Of a stretch of 64,000 nt of DNA, positions 10,825 through 20,134 are shown piece by piece (the first letter of the stretch is position 1; each line of letters opens with the position of its first letter). A program made the translations under genes and the position numbers. The notes beneath the pieces were generated by a model. That model had not been told where the DNA came from. It did no database searches and was given only the letters and a program-made list of their open reading frames with translations. The stretch is from Pseudomonas sp. HR96 (GTDB lineage Bacteria; Pseudomonadota; Gammaproteobacteria; Pseudomonadales; Pseudomonadaceae), in assembly GCF_034059295.1 (NCBI RefSeq), contig NZ_CP139141.1, positions 4,323,001-4,387,000 on the forward strand. The letters run 5' to 3'.

Positions 10825-10853
10825 ATTCTAGGGATGCCCCCTTCGCCTGTCAA
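10825..10853 (-). promoter_or_regulatory. Near-consensus sigma-70 promoter of yceD-rpmF-plsX-fab run
   Basis: On the minus strand TTGACA (10848-10853) is followed after exactly 17 nt by TAGAAT (10825-10830). The expected start point, around 10818, is about 3 nt before the yceD ATG. The -10 region shares a 15-nt identity with the tRNA promoter at 61918-61932. Confidence 0.85.
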
Positions 10854-10913
10854 AGGAAATTCGGGCCTGTACAGCGTGTTAGCATTGCCGTTCATCATCG
10901 GGAGCCTCTTTAA

Positions 10914-11492
10914 ATGCCCACCTTGCTGCTTGCTTCCAGCTCGCCCTACCGGCGCGAACTGCTAAATCGTTTGCGCCTGCCGTTCGAGTGCGCCTCGCCG
11001 GACATCGACGAAAGCCGCCTGCCGGGGGAAACAGCGCAGGCCCTGGTCAGCCGACTGGCGCGGCAAAAGGCCGAGGCGCTGGCAGGCACCCATGGCGCGC
11101 ATCTCATCATTGGCTCGGACCAGGTCGCGGTGCTCGGTGACCAGGTACTGGGTAAACCGCACTGCTTCGAAAAGGCTCGCGAGCAATTGCTTGCAGCCAG
11201 CGGGCGCAGCGTCAGCTTCCTGACCGGCCTGGCCTTGCTGAACAGTGCCAGCGGCCGCTGCCAGGTCGACGTGGTGGCGTTTACTGTACATATGCGCCGG
11301 TTGAGCCAGGCGCAAGTCGAGCACTATCTGCACGCCGAGCAGCCGTATGACTGCGCTGGCAGCTTCAAGGCCGAAGGGTTGGGTGTGAGCCTGTTCCAGC
11401 GCACCGAAGGAGTGGATGCCACGAGCCTGGTCGGGCTGCCGCTGATTCGGCTGGTGGATATGCTGCTGGCCGAAGGAGTGGCGGTGTTATAG
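10914..11492 (+). CDS. maf: Maf family nucleotide pyrophosphatase (YceF type)
   Basis: The 192-aa protein hydrolyses non-canonical or methylated nucleoside triphosphates; the YceF subgroup prefers m7GTP. Family motifs are LASSSPYRRELLNRL at the N-terminus, SDQVAVL near residue 68 and QPYDCAGSFKAEGLG in the C-terminal half. The subgroup is inferred from synteny with rpmF-yceD. It is divergent from yceD with 98 nt between starts, and a GGGAG lies upstream of the ATG. Its stop codon is inside a strong palindrome. Confidence 0.93.
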   Translation: MPTLLLASSSPYRRELLNRLRLPFECASPDIDESRLPGETAQALVSRLARQKAEALAGTHGAHLIIGSDQVAVLGDQVLGKPHCFEKAREQLLAASGRSVSFLTGLALLNSASGRCQVDVVAFTVHMRRLSQAQVEHYLHAEQPYDCAGSFKAEGLGVSLFQRTEGVDATSLVGLPLIRLVDMLLAEGVAVL

Positions 11493-11512
11493 GACCGGGC
11501 TTGCCCGGTCCT
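11491..11512. terminator. Perfect palindrome between convergent maf and sppA
   Basis: AGGACCGGGC and GCCCGGTCCT form a 10-bp stem around TT. It overlaps the maf stop and lies 9 nt before the sppA stop. There is no T tract, so it may be a weak bidirectional terminator or an mRNA 3'-end stabiliser. Confidence 0.45.
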
Positions 11513-11521
11513 GCAACCGGC

Positions 11522-12514
11522 TCAGCGCAAGGCCGGCCCGGTGAAGCCCATCCACATCGCCAACTGATCGGCCACGCTGGTGCCCAGCTTCTTGGAGAAC
11601 CGGTCGAACGGCGACTCCTCGACGGTGAAGTCGACCAGTTCCTTCTCGCCGACCACATCGCGCGCCACCGAGCTCGCATTGCCCAGACCGTCGATCAGGC
11701 CCAGCTGCAAGGCCTGCTCGCCGTTCCAGATCAGGCCGGAGAACAGCTCCGGGTGGTCCTTGAACTTCAGGCGGTCGCCACGCCCCTTCTTCACGACATC
11801 GATGAACTGATTGTGGGTGTTGTCCAGCACGCCCTGCCAGAACGCGGTTTCATCCGGCTTGGCTGGCTGGAACGGATCAAGGAAGGACTTGTGCTCGCCC
11901 GAGGTATAGGCGCGGCGCTCGACACCAAGCTTTTCCATAGTGCCGACGAAGCCGTAGCCGGCCGCAGTGACGCCGATGGACCCCACCAGGCTGGCCTTGT
12001 CGGCGTAGATCTGGTCGGCCGCGCTGGCGATGTAATAGGCACCGGAGGCGCCGATATCGCTGATCACCGCATACACCTTGATGTCCGGGTGCAGCCCGCG
12101 CAAGCGCTTGATCTCGTCCCACACGTAACCGGCCTGTACCGGGCTGCCCCCGCCGCTGTTGATGCGCAGGACGATGCCCTTGACCTTCTTGTCATCGAAG
12201 GCGGCGCGCAGGCTGCCGACGATGTTGTCGGCGCTGGCCGATTCCTTGTCGGCGATCATGCCGCGGATCTCGATCAGCGCGGTGTAGTTGTCACCCAGCC
12301 CGGCGCTTTTCTCCATCTTCAGCATCGGCAGGAACATGAACAGCAGGCCGAACAGGTAGATGAAGGTCAGCACCTTGAAAAAGATGCCCCAACGCCGCGA
12401 GCGGCGCTGCTCCTGCACGCTGGCGAGCAGGGTTTTTTCCAGCAGCTTCCAGCTCCGGGCGTCCTCGCCTCGTGGCTCGTCGCTGGCACGCGGTGCTTTC
12501 CATTCATCCGACAT
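11522..12514 (-). CDS. sppA: Signal peptide peptidase SppA, short form
   Basis: The 330-aa inner-membrane serine protease degrades cleaved signal peptides. One membrane segment lies at about residues 43-65. The Ser-Lys dyad of the short SppA form appears as S157 in GASGAYYIAS and K209 in SGEHKSFLDP. RINSGGGSPVQAG forms the oxyanion region. Unlike E. coli SppA there is a single S49 domain. It is convergent with maf and followed upstream by the HAD phosphatase gene, so it is likely the last gene of the rluC-HAD-sppA unit. Confidence 0.93.
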   Translation of the reverse strand: MSDEWKAPRASDEPRGEDARSWKLLEKTLLASVQEQRRSRRWGIFFKVLTFIYLFGLLFMFLPMLKMEKSAGLGDNYTALIEIRGMIADKESASADNIVGSLRAAFDDKKVKGIVLRINSGGGSPVQAGYVWDEIKRLRGLHPDIKVYAVISDIGASGAYYIASAADQIYADKASLVGSIGVTAAGYGFVGTMEKLGVERRAYTSGEHKSFLDPFQPAKPDETAFWQGVLDNTHNQFIDVVKKGRGDRLKFKDHPELFSGLIWNGEQALQLGLIDGLGNASSVARDVVGEKELVDFTVEESPFDRFSKKLGTSVADQLAMWMGFTGPALR

Positions 12515-12544
12515 TATCGCTACCCCAAAAGCCTAGAAAGAGAG

Positions 12545-13201
12545 TTATCGACGCGCCAGCCAGTCGGCCAGCTCGCTGAAGCGTTCGACCGCCAGCACCG
12601 GCTGATATTCGCGCAGCGCGTCGAGCGGCAGCGCGCCATAGCCGACCGCCACCGAATCCATGCCGGCGTTGCGCGCCATCTGCAGGTCGAAAGCCGAGTC
12701 GCCGACCATCAGCGCGCGCTCCGGCTTGACCCCGCAGTGTTGCAGGATCTGTTCGAGCATCAAGGGGTCAGGCTTGCTGCGCGCCTCGTCGGCACCGCGG
12801 GTGATGTGGAAGTAGTTTTCCCAGCCATGCGCCTTGAGCACCCGATCCAGCCCGCGGCGCGCCTTGCCGGTGGCCACGGCCATCTGGTAGCCGGCCACCT
12901 TGAAGGCTTCCAGCGACTCGGCGACGCCTTCGAACAGCTGCGACGGCTCGCGATCGAGCGCCATGTAGCACTCGGCATAGTGCTGGCGAAAGACCGCCAC
13001 TTGCTCGTCGTCGATCTGCGGGTAAAGGGTGCGGATGGCTTCCGGCAGGCCCAGGCCGATGATGCCCTTGACCGAATCGTCGTCGCGCACCGGCTGCTCG
13101 CTGCGCAAGGCGGCCAGCTTCATGGCTTCGACGATACGGCCAATGGAGTCGCTGAGGGTGCCGTCCCAGTCGAAGATCAGCAAGTCGTAGTCAGCTGGCA
13201 C
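12545..13201 (-). CDS. HAD-IA family phosphatase (phosphoglycolate phosphatase-like)
   Basis: The 218-aa protein has the haloacid dehalogenase nucleophile motif [10 protein letters not shown] with D11 and D13, motif II VATGK, and motif [18 protein letters not shown]. The cap domain between residues about 15 and 85 is the helical C1 type, as in Gph. Substrate cannot be decided from sequence. The start overlaps the rluC end by 11 nt, indicating translational coupling, and the rluC-HAD-sppA order is conserved in Pseudomonas. Confidence 0.9.
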   Translation of the reverse strand: MPADYDLLIFDWDGTLSDSIGRIVEAMKLAALRSEQPVRDDDSVKGIIGLGLPEAIRTLYPQIDDEQVAVFRQHYAECYMALDREPSQLFEGVAESLEAFKVAGYQMAVATGKARRGLDRVLKAHGWENYFHITRGADEARSKPDPLMLEQILQHCGVKPERALMVGDSAFDLQMARNAGMDSVAVGYGALPLDALREYQPVLAVERFSELADWLARR

Positions 13202-14147
13202 TCAAGCGCTCCACGGTCTTGGCCCACATTTCATCCACCGGCGCCTCGACCTTGAGTTCGCCGCCATCGGGCAGCGGCACGGTCAGGGCATAGGCATGCA
13301 GGAACAGGCGCTTGCCGCCCAGGTCGCGAATTTCCTTGCTGAAGTTCTCGTCACCGTACTTGCTGTCGCCGGCGATTTCATGCCCGGCGTGCAGCGCGTG
13401 CACGCGAATCTGGTGGGTACGGCCAGTGATCGGCCGCGCCTCGACGATGGTAGCGAAGTCGCCGAAACGGCGCAGCACCTTGAACAGGGTCAAGGCTTCC
13501 TTGCCCTCTTCATTGATTTCAACCATGCGCTCGCCGGAGCGCAGGTTGCTCTTCTGCAGTGGCGCGTTGACCTGCTTCTTGGCCGTCGCCCAATGCCCGC
13601 GCACCAGCGCCATGTAGCGCTTGTCGACGCCATCACCGCGCAGCGCGGCGTGCAGGTGGCGCAGCATGCTGCGTTTTTTCGCGATCATCAGCAGCCCGGA
13701 GGTGTCGCGGTCCAGGCGGTGCACCAGCTCCAGCTCCTTGGCATCGGGGCGCAACTGACGAAAGGCTTCGATCACGCCAAAGCTCAACCCGCTGCCGCCA
13801 TGCACGGCAATACCGGCCGGTTTGTTGAGCACGATCAGCGCCTTGTCTTCGTAGACGATGGCGGCCTCCAGGCGCTGCAGCAGGCCCTGGGCCACTGGCA
13901 CCGGCTCGTCGCGCTCGGGCAGGCGCACCGGCGGTACACGAATGATATCGCCGGCCTGCAGTTTGTATTCCGGCTTGATCCGACCTTTATTGACCCGCAC
14001 TTCGCCTTTACGCAGGATGCGATAGACAAGCGTCTTCGGCACGCCTTTGAGCGCGGTAATAAGAAAGTTATCAATGCGTTGGCCGGCAAGTTCCGGCGCT
14101 ACCTCGATCAGCTGAACGCCGGAGGTAGGGGGTGTCGTAGTCGTCAT
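13191..14147 (-). CDS. rluC: 23S rRNA pseudouridine synthase RluC
   Basis: The 318-aa enzyme forms pseudouridines at 955, 2504 and 2580 (E. coli numbering) of 23S rRNA. An S4 RNA-binding domain occupies about residues 22-75, and the catalytic aspartate is D146 in [19 protein letters not shown] is the second signature. It is divergent from rne across a 770-nt region, the same neighbour relation as in E. coli, which supports RluC rather than RluD. Confidence 0.95.
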   Translation of the reverse strand: MTTTTPPTSGVQLIEVAPELAGQRIDNFLITALKGVPKTLVYRILRKGEVRVNKGRIKPEYKLQAGDIIRVPPVRLPERDEPVPVAQGLLQRLEAAIVYEDKALIVLNKPAGIAVHGGSGLSFGVIEAFRQLRPDAKELELVHRLDRDTSGLLMIAKKRSMLRHLHAALRGDGVDKRYMALVRGHWATAKKQVNAPLQKSNLRSGERMVEINEEGKEALTLFKVLRRFGDFATIVEARPITGRTHQIRVHALHAGHEIAGDSKYGDENFSKEIRDLGGKRLFLHAYALTVPLPDGGELKVEAPVDEMWAKTVERLSAS

Positions 14148-14176
14148 GCCGCAGATGATAACAATTTTTTATGGAT

Positions 14177-14205
14177 TTGAAGCACTTAATGATTACTGTT
14201 ATAGT
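14177..14205 (+). promoter_or_regulatory. Sigma-70 promoter of rne
   Basis: TTGAAG (14177-14182), 17-nt spacer, TATAGT (14200-14205). Transcription would start near 14212, leaving a leader of roughly 700 nt before the rne start codon. Confidence 0.8.
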
Positions 14206-14211
14206 CGCGAA

Positions 14212-14917
14212 CGCCGCCAAAAGCGGCTGGGAAGCGGACCCGCCGTGCCTTGCTCGTAACGGAGCGGACAACAGGCCAGCGGTCAGCCGGTAGTAGACCG
14301 GCACTTTCCAACGCAATTCAAGAGGACGCGAGGCCGTCCGACGGGGTTTTTGCCAGTTTACGCAGCGATTGCAAACGTAATCAGCGCAGACGAGAGAAGT
14401 CCGAACAGCGCAGCACGCCCTTTGGCTTCCTGCGATGTTTCGAAGCCACCTCCTCCGCGCGTTCGTTCTCGCTACGTTCGGCGAATACTTCGGAAACATA
14501 GAGCCTTAGCCACAACGCGAGCGCTCCCGAACGGAACGCCCGCTAATGCCAACCCGTTGCGGATACAGCGCGCGGCAGCACCCGAATTATCAGGGATACG
14601 TGTAGGGTGGAGATGCACAATCGTCGGACCCTGTTGTATGGCGTTCTCTCGGCAAGTGGCCACGGGCCTTTGCGAGACTACCCCCGGTCCAGTTCAAGAC
14701 GCCTGACGGTGTTGGCAACCGACGGTTGATTCCTCCTCCTGACTGAGTGCTTTTGACACCACAGCAAGCAGGACGCGTCGTCGCGACAACGGCCCCACTG
14801 GCCGAGCCTCGCTAGACACTGAAGTGGTCACGCCACTCCTGACGCACCTGACACCGACCGTGAGAAGTCGTGTGTGCCGAACGCTGTTTCCGGCAGCCCG
14901 GAAACCGACGGTACTAC
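14212..14917 (+). promoter_or_regulatory. Long rne 5' leader, probably RNase E autoregulatory element
   Basis: About 700 nt without a convincing gene separates the rne promoter from its start. It can fold into several hairpins, for example GGACG/CGTCC around 14331-14341 followed by a GACGGGGTTTTT stretch. RNase E leaders are known to act in autoregulation in E. coli, and a distinct conserved leader motif (rne-II) has been reported upstream of rne in Pseudomonas. I assign this stretch to that role by position, not by a matched consensus. Confidence 0.65.
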
Positions 14918-17900
14918 ATGAAAAGAATGCTGATTAACGCCACGCAACCCGAAGAGTTGCGTGTGGCACTGGTAGACGGCCAGCGCCTCTACGACCTGGA
15001 CATCGAGTCCGGTGCCCGCGAGCAGAAAAAGGCCAACATCTACAAAGGCCGCATCACTCGCATCGAGCCCAGCCTTGAAGCCGCTTTCGTCGACTTCGGC
15101 TCCGAGCGCCATGGCTTCCTGCCTCTCAAGGAAATCTCCCGCGAATACTTCAAGAAGTCGCCCGAAGGCCGGGTGAACATCAAGGAAGTCCTGAGCGAAG
15201 GCCAGGAAGTCATCGTTCAGGTAGAAAAAGAAGAACGTGGCAACAAGGGCGCGGCTCTGACCACCTTCATCAGCCTGGCCGGCCGCTACCTGGTTCTGAT
15301 GCCAAACAACCCGCGTGCCGGTGGCATCTCGCGCCGCATCGAAGGTGAAGAGCGCAACGAACTGCGTGAAGCCCTCAACGGTCTGGTGGCTCCGGCCGAC
15401 ATGGGGCTGATCGTGCGTACTGCCGGCCTTGGCCGCAGCAGCGAAGAAATGCAGTGGGACCTCGACTACCTGCTGCAGCTGTGGACCGCGATCAAGGAAG
15501 CCTCCCTGGACCGCTCCGCGCCTTTCCTGATCTACCAGGAAAGCAACGTGATCATCCGCGCCATCCGCGACTACCTGCGCCAGGACATCGGCGAGGTGCT
15601 GATCGACAGCGTCGAAGCCCAGGACGAAGCCCTGACCTTCATCCGCCAGGTGATGCCGCAGTACGCCAGCAAGATCAAGCTGTACGAAGACAGCGTGCCG
15701 CTGTTCAACCGCTTCCAGATCGAAAGCCAGATCGAGACCGCTTTCCAGCGCGTGGTCGAACTGCCTTCCGGCGGCTCCATTGTCATCGATCCGACCGAGG
15801 CCCTGGTGTCCATCGACATCAACTCGGCGCGCGCTACCAAGGGTAGCGACATCGAAGAAACCGCCCTGCAGACCAACCTCGAAGCGGCCGAAGAAATCGC
15901 TCGTCAATTGCGCCTGCGCGACATCGGCGGCCTGATCGTCATCGACTTCATCGACATGACCCCGGCCAAGAACCAGCGCGCCGTGGAAGAGAAGGTCCGC
16001 GAGAGCCTGGAAGCCGACCGTGCCCGCGTGCAGATCGGCCGCATCTCGCGTTTCGGCCTGCTGGAAATGTCCCGTCAACGCCTGCGCCCATCACTGGGCG
16101 AAAGCAGCGGTATCGTCTGCCCACGCTGCAATGGTACCGGCATCATCCGCGACGTTGAATCGCTGTCGCTGGCGATCCTGCGCCTGATCGAAGAGGAAGC
16201 CCTGAAAGACCGTACCGCCGAGGTGCGTGCTCAGGTGCCGATCCCGGTCGCGGCCTTCCTGCTCAACGAAAAACGCAACTCGATCACCAAGATCGAACTG
16301 CGCACCCGTGCGCGCATCGTCATCCTGCCGAACGATCACCTGGAAACGCCGCACTTCGAAGTGCAGCGCCTGCGTGACGACAGTCCGGAAGCCGCCAACA
16401 ACCAGTCCAGCTACGAAATCGCCGCCGCTGCGGCCGAGATCGAAGAAGTCCAGCCGGCTGCCGCCACCCGTACCCTGGTGCGTCAGGAAGCTGCCGTGAA
16501 AACCGCTCCGGCGCGCACCGCCGCACCGGTTCCGGCCACCGTCGAAGCGCCGGTGCCAGCACCGGTCGCACCGGCCGCGCAGCTGGCCGAGCCAAGCCTG
16601 TTCAAGGGCCTGGTGAAGTCGCTGGTGAGCCTGTTCGCCAGCAAGGAAGAGCCTGTCGCGGCCCCGGCCCCGGTCGAGAAGCCGGTCGCTGCCGAACGCA
16701 CCCCGCGCAACGAAGAGCGCCGCAACGGTCGTCAGCAGAGCCGCAACCGCAACAGCAGCCGTCGCGACGAAGAGCGCAAGCCACGCGAAGAACGTGCCCC
16801 TCGTGAAGACCGGGCACCTCGTGAAGAACGTGCGCCGCGTGAAGAGCGCGCCCCTCGTGAAGAGCGTGCGCCGCGTGAACTGCGTGACGACAGCGCTGCA
16901 CCGGCCGCCCGTGAAGAGCGCGCGCCACGTGCACCGCGCGAAGAGCGTGCACCGCGCAACGAACGCCGCCCGCGCGGTGGTGACGAGCGTGTGGAACGTG
17001 TCCGCGAACTGCGTGAACCGCTGGACGCCATTGCCCCGGCGATCGCTGCCGTAGCCGCTGCCACGGCCGCCGAAGAGCGCGCCGAGCGTGCTCCTCGTGA
17101 AGAGCGCGTTGCTCGTGAAGAGCGTGCTGCTCGTGAAGAGCGTGCTGCGCGCGAAGATCGCGCGCCTCGTGAAGAACGTGCGGTGCGTGAAGAGCGTGCG
17201 CCGCGCGAACCTCGTGAAGAGCGCCAGCCGCGCCCACCGCGTGAAGAACGTCAACCGCGCAGCGAAGAGCCGACCGAGACGCTGGAAGCCGATGAAGCGC
17301 TGACTCAGGACGAGCAACTGGACAACAGCCAGGACGACAGCCAGGACGGCAACGAGGGCGATCGCCCACGCCGCCGCTCCCGTGGCCAGCGTCGCCGCAG
17401 CAACCGTCGTGAGCGTCAACGCGATGCCGACGGCAACGTGATCGAAGGCTCGGAAGGCGCCGAAGGGTCGCAGGGCGAAGAAGCCGGCGAAACCCAGCCT
17501 GGCAGCGAAGCCCCTGCCATCGTCGCTGCGGTCGTCGTGGAAGGCGCCATCAGCGCGCAAGCCGAAGCCCAGGCTCACCAGCAAGCCGAGCGTGCCAACG
17601 CTTCGCTGCAGGAAAGCGCCGAAGCGAGCCCGGTTGCACCTAGCCCGGCGGTAGAGGCTGCGGCCTTTGCAGGCGAGCTGGCCAGCCCGGAAATCGTTGC
17701 AGCCCCTGCCCAGGCGCCAATGGAGTTCCACCATACGCCCGAAGCCGAAACCACCTTCGAAGCGCCGCAGCCGGCAGTCGAAGCACCCGCTGATGTCCAA
17801 GCTCCTGCCCGTGAAACAGCTGCACATGAAGCGGCTGCACATGAAGCAGTGATCGAAGCCGCGCAGGCCGAGATCGTGGTCAGCCACTCGACGTCGGTGG

Positions 17901-18430
17901 TGGAAGAGTCCATCGAGCAGCAGGCTTTCGAACAGCCGGTCGTTGAAGAGCCAGCCGTGCAAGCCCCTGCCGTGGCGGAGCTGCCAGCGGTCGAGCAGCC
18001 GGTCGTCGAGCAGCCTTATGTGGCTCATCAGCCCCAGGAAGTTGCCGCCGAGCAAGCCGCTCAGCCGGTCGTGGAAGCCGCCCCGGTCAGCGCGCCGGAG
18101 CACATCCACGCCGCCGAGGCCGAGACGGTGTACGCCGCGCCTGCCGAGCCTGCGCCGGCTGCCGAAGACGGCCAGTTCGTCGAGGCCCAGCCAGCCGCCC
18201 CCCACGTGGTCGAGATCGCCCCTGCGGCGGCCTTCGAACCCGTCGTGGTTCAGCCGAGCGAAGCCGTCTCTACGCCGGTCGACCCGGCACCGGTGGTAGG
18301 CAGCAACGGCCGTGCGCCAAACGACCCACGTGAAGTGCGTCGTCGCAAACGCGAAGCCGAAGAAGCTGCCCGCCTGCTGGCCGCCCAGCAGCAAGCCCAG
18401 GCCGAGGTCGAGCCCAAACAGCACGACTGA
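14918..18430 (+). CDS. rne: Ribonuclease E
   Basis: The 1170-aa endoribonuclease cuts single-stranded AU-rich RNA and scaffolds the RNA degradosome. The start is the ATG giving [10 protein letters not shown]; the frame extends 16 codons further but without family likeness. The S1 domain is around residues 36-118. Catalytic magnesium ligands are D300 ([11 protein letters not shown]) and D343 (IVIDFIDM). The Zn-link is CPRCNG at 401-406. Residues about 616-781 are arginine-rich PREERA/REER repeats used for RNA binding, followed by a long acidic Ala/Pro/Val region, and a conserved [20 protein letters not shown] end. It is monocistronic with a strong terminator. Confidence 0.97.
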   Translation: MKRMLINATQPEELRVALVDGQRLYDLDIESGAREQKKANIYKGRITRIEPSLEAAFVDFGSERHGFLPLKEISREYFKKSPEGRVNIKEVLSEGQEVIVQVEKEERGNKGAALTTFISLAGRYLVLMPNNPRAGGISRRIEGEERNELREALNGLVAPADMGLIVRTAGLGRSSEEMQWDLDYLLQLWTAIKEASLDRSAPFLIYQESNVIIRAIRDYLRQDIGEVLIDSVEAQDEALTFIRQVMPQYASKIKLYEDSVPLFNRFQIESQIETAFQRVVELPSGGSIVIDPTEALVSIDINSARATKGSDIEETALQTNLEAAEEIARQLRLRDIGGLIVIDFIDMTPAKNQRAVEEKVRESLEADRARVQIGRISRFGLLEMSRQRLRPSLGESSGIVCPRCNGTGIIRDVESLSLAILRLIEEEALKDRTAEVRAQVPIPVAAFLLNEKRNSITKIELRTRARIVILPNDHLETPHFEVQRLRDDSPEAANNQSSYEIAAAAAEIEEVQPAAATRTLVRQEAAVKTAPARTAAPVPATVEAPVPAPVAPAAQLAEPSLFKGLVKSLVSLFASKEEPVAAPAPVEKPVAAERTPRNEERRNGRQQSRNRNSSRRDEERKPREERAPREDRAPREERAPREERAPREERAPRELRDDSAAPAAREERAPRAPREERAPRNERRPRGGDERVERVRELREPLDAIAPAIAAVAAATAAEERAERAPREERVAREERAAREERAAREDRAPREERAVREERAPREPREERQPRPPREERQPRSEEPTETLEADEALTQDEQLDNSQDDSQDGNEGDRPRRRSRGQRRRSNRRERQRDADGNVIEGSEGAEGSQGEEAGETQPGSEAPAIVAAVVVEGAISAQAEAQAHQQAERANASLQESAEASPVAPSPAVEAAAFAGELASPEIVAAPAQAPMEFHHTPEAETTFEAPQPAVEAPADVQAPARETAAHEAAAHEAVIEAAQAEIVVSHSTSVVEESIEQQAFEQPVVEEPAVQAPAVAELPAVEQPVVEQPYVAHQPQEVAAEQAAQPVVEAAPVSAPEHIHAAEAETVYAAPAEPAPAAEDGQFVEAQPAAPHVVEIAPAAAFEPVVVQPSEAVSTPVDPAPVVGSNGRAPNDPREVRRRKREAEEAARLLAAQQQAQAEVEPKQHD
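16770..17260 (+). repeat. rne: Internal tandem repeats encoding [10 protein letters not shown] units of RNase E
   Basis: Imperfect 18-nt units of the type CGTGAAGAGCGTGCGCCG recur many times in two blocks, about 16785-16960 and 17085-17260. They encode (P)REERA repeats. This is a coding low-complexity repeat, not a CRISPR; there are no unique spacers. Confidence 0.85.
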
Positions 18431-18444
18431 CCGCCAAGGCAATG

Positions 18445-18482
18445 AAAAAGCCCCCGCTACCTTCTGGTAGCGGGGGCTTTTT
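18445..18482 (+). terminator. Strong rne terminator
   Basis: A 17-bp perfect stem, 18445-18461 with 18466-18482, closes a TTCT loop. The arms begin and end with A5 and T5, so it can act in both directions between rne and the convergent mocA-like gene. Confidence 0.9.
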
Positions 18483-18532
18483 CATGCGCGGATGGATTTA
18501 AAAGCAAAAGCCGCCGAGGGGCAGGTTTGACG

Positions 18533-19108
18533 TCAAAGATCTCCTGGCAGATCCACGTCCCGATAGATTCCCTGATCCTCCACCCAGAGCTCGCGCACAG
18601 TGTCGGCAGTCATCAGGCGCCGGCCGCCCTGGTCCCCTGACAACGCCAGCAACCGCGCAGCGAATTCACGCCCGAACCCCACCGGATGCCCCCTGCCCCG
18701 CGCACTCATCGGCACACTGACGGTCCCCGCGGCGATATCATCGGCTACTGCACGCAGGGTCTCGGGCAGCACCCAGGGCATGTCGCCCAGCACCACCAGC
18801 CAGCCCTCGCTGCCCGCACTGGCCTGCACCGCCGCCGCCAGGCTGTCGCCCATGCCGTCGGAATCGATCAGCAGCAACTCCAGCCCCGCCGCGCGCACCA
18901 ATGCGGCCCGCTCGGGGACGTTGGCACGGGTCACCACCAGGCAGCGCAGGCCTGCCTTGGCGACGTTGCGCAGGACCTGCTGCAGCACGGGCCGCGACAC
19001 GCCATCGAGCCCCACGCAAGGCTCCAGCAACTTGTCGCGGCCGCTGCCGGCCGCCTCGCGAAAACGCCTACCATGTCCGGCAGCCAGTATCACAGCCGTG
19101 CAACTCAT
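18533..19108 (-). CDS. MocA/MobA-like nucleotidyltransferase
   Basis: The 191-aa protein starts with the NTP-transferase loop VILAAGHGRRF and has the metal motif VLGDMPWV in the middle and GRGHPVGF, as in MobA-like proteins that attach CMP or GMP to the molybdenum cofactor. The partner xdhC overlaps by 4 nt upstream, and XdhC proteins hand sulfurated Moco to xanthine- or aldehyde-type dehydrogenases, so a role as molybdopterin cytidylyltransferase or guanylyltransferase is inferred. No molybdoenzyme structural genes are next to it. Confidence 0.8.
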   Translation of the reverse strand: MSCTAVILAAGHGRRFREAAGSGRDKLLEPCVGLDGVSRPVLQQVLRNVAKAGLRCLVVTRANVPERAALVRAAGLELLLIDSDGMGDSLAAAVQASAGSEGWLVVLGDMPWVLPETLRAVADDIAAGTVSVPMSARGRGHPVGFGREFAARLLALSGDQGGRRLMTADTVRELWVEDQGIYRDVDLPGDL

Positions 19109-20061
19109 CGCAGCGCCACTCCATTTTTCAGCGCCACGATCTCGGCCAGCAAGGACAGGGCAATCTCCGCCGGGGTGTGACTGCCAATGGGAATACCGAT
19201 AGGGCCGTGCAGGCGCTCGATGGCCCCGCTGCTCAGCCCCAGCTCGCGCAGGTTGCCGCGACGCTTCTCGCTGTTGACCCGCGAACCCAGGGCGCCGACG
19301 TAGAAGGCACGAGAGTCGAGCGCGGTCAGCAGGGCCATGTCGTCCAGGCGCGGGTCGTGGGTCAGGGCGACGATGGCCGTGCGCTCGTCAGGCTGGATCG
19401 CCAACACGGCGTCGTCCGGCATTCCTGGCACGAAACGCGCCTCGCGGTGTTCCCAGCCGTGGCTAAACTCCTCGCGCGGGTCGCAGATCAGCACCTCGAA
19501 ATCCAGCATGCGCGCCATCTCCGCGACGTAGCGCGACAGCTGCCCGGCGCCGATCAACAGCAGTCGCCAGCGCGGCCCGTAGATCGCGCGCAGACGGTGC
19601 TCGTCGAAGCTCAGGACGTCGCCGCGCTCGGCCGGGTGCAGGGTCACCGCACCGGTGTGCAGGTCCAGTTCTCGGGCGACCAGCAGGTGGTCGGCGCAGC
19701 GTTGCAGCAGCTCCTCGACCCAGGCGCCGTCGTCGACCCACTCCTGGGTCAGGCGCAGCGTGCCGCCACAGGGCAGGCCGAACCGCGCCGCCTCCTCGCG
19801 GCTGACGCCGTAGGTGATCAATTCCACCGGCGAGCCACGCCGCAGGCGGCCGTCTCGCAGGCGTTCGATCAGGTCGTCTTCGATGCAACCGCCCGACACC
19901 GAGCCGATGACGACGCCGTCGTCACGCAGCGCCAGCATCGCGCCGGGTGGCCGCGGCGCGGTGCCCCAGGTCTGCGCCACGCTGTACAGGACCACGCCAT
20001 GGCCGGCTTGCTGCCATTGCAGGACGCTTTTCAGGACGTTGAGATCGACGCTGTCCATCAC
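19105..20061 (-). CDS. XdhC/CoxI family molybdoenzyme maturation protein
   Basis: The 318-aa protein has the N-terminal XdhC_CoxI region (SVAQTWGTAPRPPGAMLAL, then GSVSGGCIEDDL) and the C-terminal Rossmann domain (LLIGAGQLSRYVAEMA, ALTHDPRLDD, YVGALGSR, GPIGIPIGSHTPAEIA). Such proteins bind Moco and help insert the sulfurated form into xanthine or aldehyde dehydrogenases. It overlaps the MocA-like gene by 4 nt (ATGA). The pair lies between rne and murB, which are adjacent in P. aeruginosa, so it looks inserted there. Confidence 0.9.
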   Translation of the reverse strand: MMDSVDLNVLKSVLQWQQAGHGVVLYSVAQTWGTAPRPPGAMLALRDDGVVIGSVSGGCIEDDLIERLRDGRLRRGSPVELITYGVSREEAARFGLPCGGTLRLTQEWVDDGAWVEELLQRCADHLLVARELDLHTGAVTLHPAERGDVLSFDEHRLRAIYGPRWRLLLIGAGQLSRYVAEMARMLDFEVLICDPREEFSHGWEHREARFVPGMPDDAVLAIQPDERTAIVALTHDPRLDDMALLTALDSRAFYVGALGSRVNSEKRRGNLRELGLSSGAIERLHGPIGIPIGSHTPAEIALSLLAEIVALKNGVALR

Positions 20062-20134
20062 AAGCGCTCCATTTCAATGAATAAGGCTTGAGACCGGCGC
20101 GGCAGGCCAACAGTTCGCTGCCTGCTCGCGCACC

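Noticed and set aside
16770..17260. CRISPR-like repeat periodicity
   Set aside because: Repeats are contiguous, in frame and encode REER units; there are no unique spacers.
16091..18442. 783-codon open frame antisense to rne
   Set aside because: It mirrors the repetitive, GC-biased third-position pattern of rne; the product is low complexity with no family likeness.
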